Shown piece by piece: positions 62,306-64,000 of a stretch of DNA of 64,000 nt (positions are counted from its first letter, which is position 1; the number at the start of each line of letters is the position of its first letter). The stretch spans positions 10,433,411 through 10,497,410 of the forward strand of contig CM038467.1 in assembly GCA_021464415.1 (NCBI GenBank), given 5' to 3'. The stretch is from Lonicera japonica. Its lineage: Eukaryota > Streptophyta > Magnoliopsida > Dipsacales > Caprifoliaceae. Under the pieces are notes generated by a model. The model was not told the DNA's origin. It saw nothing but the letters and a program-made list of their open reading frames with translations, and made no database searches. A program made the translations under genes and the position numbers.

Positions 62306-64000
62306 ATGGTTAATGAGTTTAATAATATAGAAATGGAAGTCTTGAAGAAGCTCAAAGATGGTGGTGAAGTAGAAAAGAAAGATAAATATGGTGTTATATT
62401 TGGTGACCTAACTGATAAAGATAGATCAAAAGAGGTATATTTGTTTCAGTGTTACCTTATATTTGTGCATTTTAATTTTTCATTTGATGAATGTTGTAAA
62501 ATCATAATGAAAAAGTTTGTCCAAAAAAAACAGAGGTAAAACAAAGGTAAAACAGAGTTAGGGGTTTTAAACCCATCAGTTGCTCTCCCCACATTAGCCG
62601 AGTGATATGCACATCACTCACCCCACACTGGCTGAGTGATGTAATAGAGCTCTGTATTGGTATTTTCAGGATAATTTCTTACTTATATAATTAAAATATT
62701 GCAGGACCCAAATTGCCTTGACTCTTCTATTTGGAACGACATTTCTCTTCCTGAAGAAATAGATTTCACCCCAATTCAATTAGAAGCAACTAGTAAAGTT
62801 CTTTATCCCGATGTTGATGAACAAGCTATGAAAATAGAGCCTCATTCTCAAATCTAAATAAAATGTGCTGACCTTGATGGCGACGAAGGAAAAAATATAA
62901 TTGATGGAGAGCCTAATAATCCGAGTTGTGGTGACCAATCATTTAATGTTAGTGTGTTTAATAGTTTTAATATCTTAGATTCTATGGAGAACGACTTTAA
63001 CCCAACAAAATCTATTGACGTGGCTCATGTGTTTATAACAGAAAAAGTGAGTATAACGAGTACTTAACTTACAATTTTACTGTACTTATTTTCCTATAAA
63101 ATTTAAAATCACTAATTTATTCAATTTTGGTTTCGATAGATATTTAAATCTCGCCATGCTCTAATAAATTGGTGTCAAAGTAAAGGAAAGGTGATCAACA
63201 CTATAATCTTGACCCAAAAGTCGGACCACGGTACTAGTAAAAGGAGGCCAAGGCTATTTTTGGGTTGTGAAAGAGGAGGCAAATATCGTAATAACCGCAA
63301 ATAGGGAAAAAAACATGAACCGAAAAGAGATAGTGCTACAAGAAAATGTAATTGCCCATTTTTAATTCGTGGTTTGAATCTTGGTGGGGATCGATGGAAG
63401 GTACATGTGAAATGTGGAGTTCATAATCATGAGTTACCAAAAACTTTAGTGGGGCATCCATATGCGGGAAGATTGAACAAACATGAAAAGAAAATTCTTA
63501 GTGAAATGACAATTGCTGGAGTAAAACCGAAAGAGGTTCTTTGTGGAATCAAAGGTCGCGATGAGGCGAATGCTTCCACAATAAGGACTATTTACAATGC
63601 GATGGCGAAGATGAGATTGCATGCTATGGAGGGAAGGAGTGTCATTCAACAATTGATGAAAATTCTAGTGGATAATCATTATGTTTATTGGCACAGATGT
63701 GATGAAACTATTGAAGAGGTTTTGGACCTCTTTTGGGCTGAACCCAATTGTATTTTGTTGGCGAAGCAAATTTTCTCCGTGATTATAGTTGATTGTACTT
63801 ATAAAACAAACAAGTACAAGATGCCCTTATTTGCTATGGTGGGAGTTACATCGACAAACAGAACGTTCTCTATTACCCACTGTTTTATGTATAAGGAGAA
63901 GGAGGAGAATTATGATTGGGCTCTTTTAATGTTAAAAAGGTTGTTCGAGCCCCATGAACTTCCAAGCATCTTCGTAACGGATAAGGAGTTTGCTTGTAAT
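62306..64000 (+). pseudogene. MULE (Mutator-like) transposase gene, two in-frame stops, partial at right edge
   Basis: Inferred exons are 62306-62434, 62705-63046 and 63140 to beyond 64000, all joining in phase 0. Exon 3 has a WRKY/GCM1-like zinc region (CNCPFLIRG ... CGVHNHELP) as in MULE and FAR1-type proteins. It continues with GHPYAGRLNKHEKK, YVYWHRCDE and the transposase core IIVDCTYKTNKYKMPL, whose first catalytic Asp codon is at 63791. The second motif, VTDKEFA, has its Asp codon at 63980. The third catalytic residue lies beyond the window. The frame is broken by TAA at 62855-62857 and TAG at 63302-63304. It is therefore probably a decayed transposon gene rather than a domesticated FHY3/FAR1 regulator. 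Exon 1 encodes an acidic/basic leader without known domain and is the least certain part. Confidence 0.8.

Overview
The window is nuclear DNA of a flowering plant, almost certainly a eudicot. It is AT-rich, the genes are split by GT-AG introns, and the gene families are plant-specific: plasma-membrane H+-ATPase, CDPK, PPR-SMR, LOB-domain. Transposable elements fill most of the rest. Five host gene loci are recognisable. (1) The 5' part of a plasma-membrane H+-ATPase gene, minus strand, 1-1873, runs off the left edge. (2) A two-exon class-II DnaJ/HSP40 gene lies at 33242-36405, minus. (3) A seven-exon calcium-dependent protein kinase gene of the CPK13 type lies at 38327-41988, minus. (4) A PPR-SMR organelle RNA-binding protein gene has a single coding exon at 57400-59988, plus, with a spliced 5' leader. 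(5) A Mutator-type (MULE/FAR1-like) transposase gene starts at 62306, plus. It carries two in-frame stops and runs off the right edge.

Between 5.8 and 16 kb the DNA is a patchwork of small elements: SINE-like copies, a 1060-bp fully palindromic foldback element with 9-bp target duplications, a SINE cut in two by a solo LTR (both with intact target duplications), and MITE/hAT-like elements.

From 16.2 to 29.2 kb there is a four-level nest. An outer element with long MULE-like inverted repeats (16209-29179) contains an LTR-type sequence (17022-28797). That sequence is interrupted by a 9.6-kb Ty1/copia retrotransposon (18017-27643, minus strand, TSD TTTCG, 1.5-kb LTRs, tRNA-Met primer site, polypurine tract). 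Between the end of pol and its 3' LTR the copia element carries, on the opposite strand, an almost intact LOB-domain (LBD) transcription-factor reading frame at 20280-21050. This passenger gene is the most unusual item in the window. The 3' LTR of the same element also contains a misplaced 153-bp copy of the host DNA that flanks the 5' LTR.

The right half holds further non-autonomous elements: two hAT-like, one MITE with seven palindromic repeats, one solo LTR, and two adjacent Tourist-like MITEs directly 3' of the PPR gene. It also holds tandem repeats and long AT-rich stretches where I see no genes. The host genes are functionally unrelated (ion transport, protein folding, calcium signalling, organelle RNA metabolism), as expected for a plant locus without operons.

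Exon limits were set by reading splice signals and family conservation by eye. No alignments or database searches were run.
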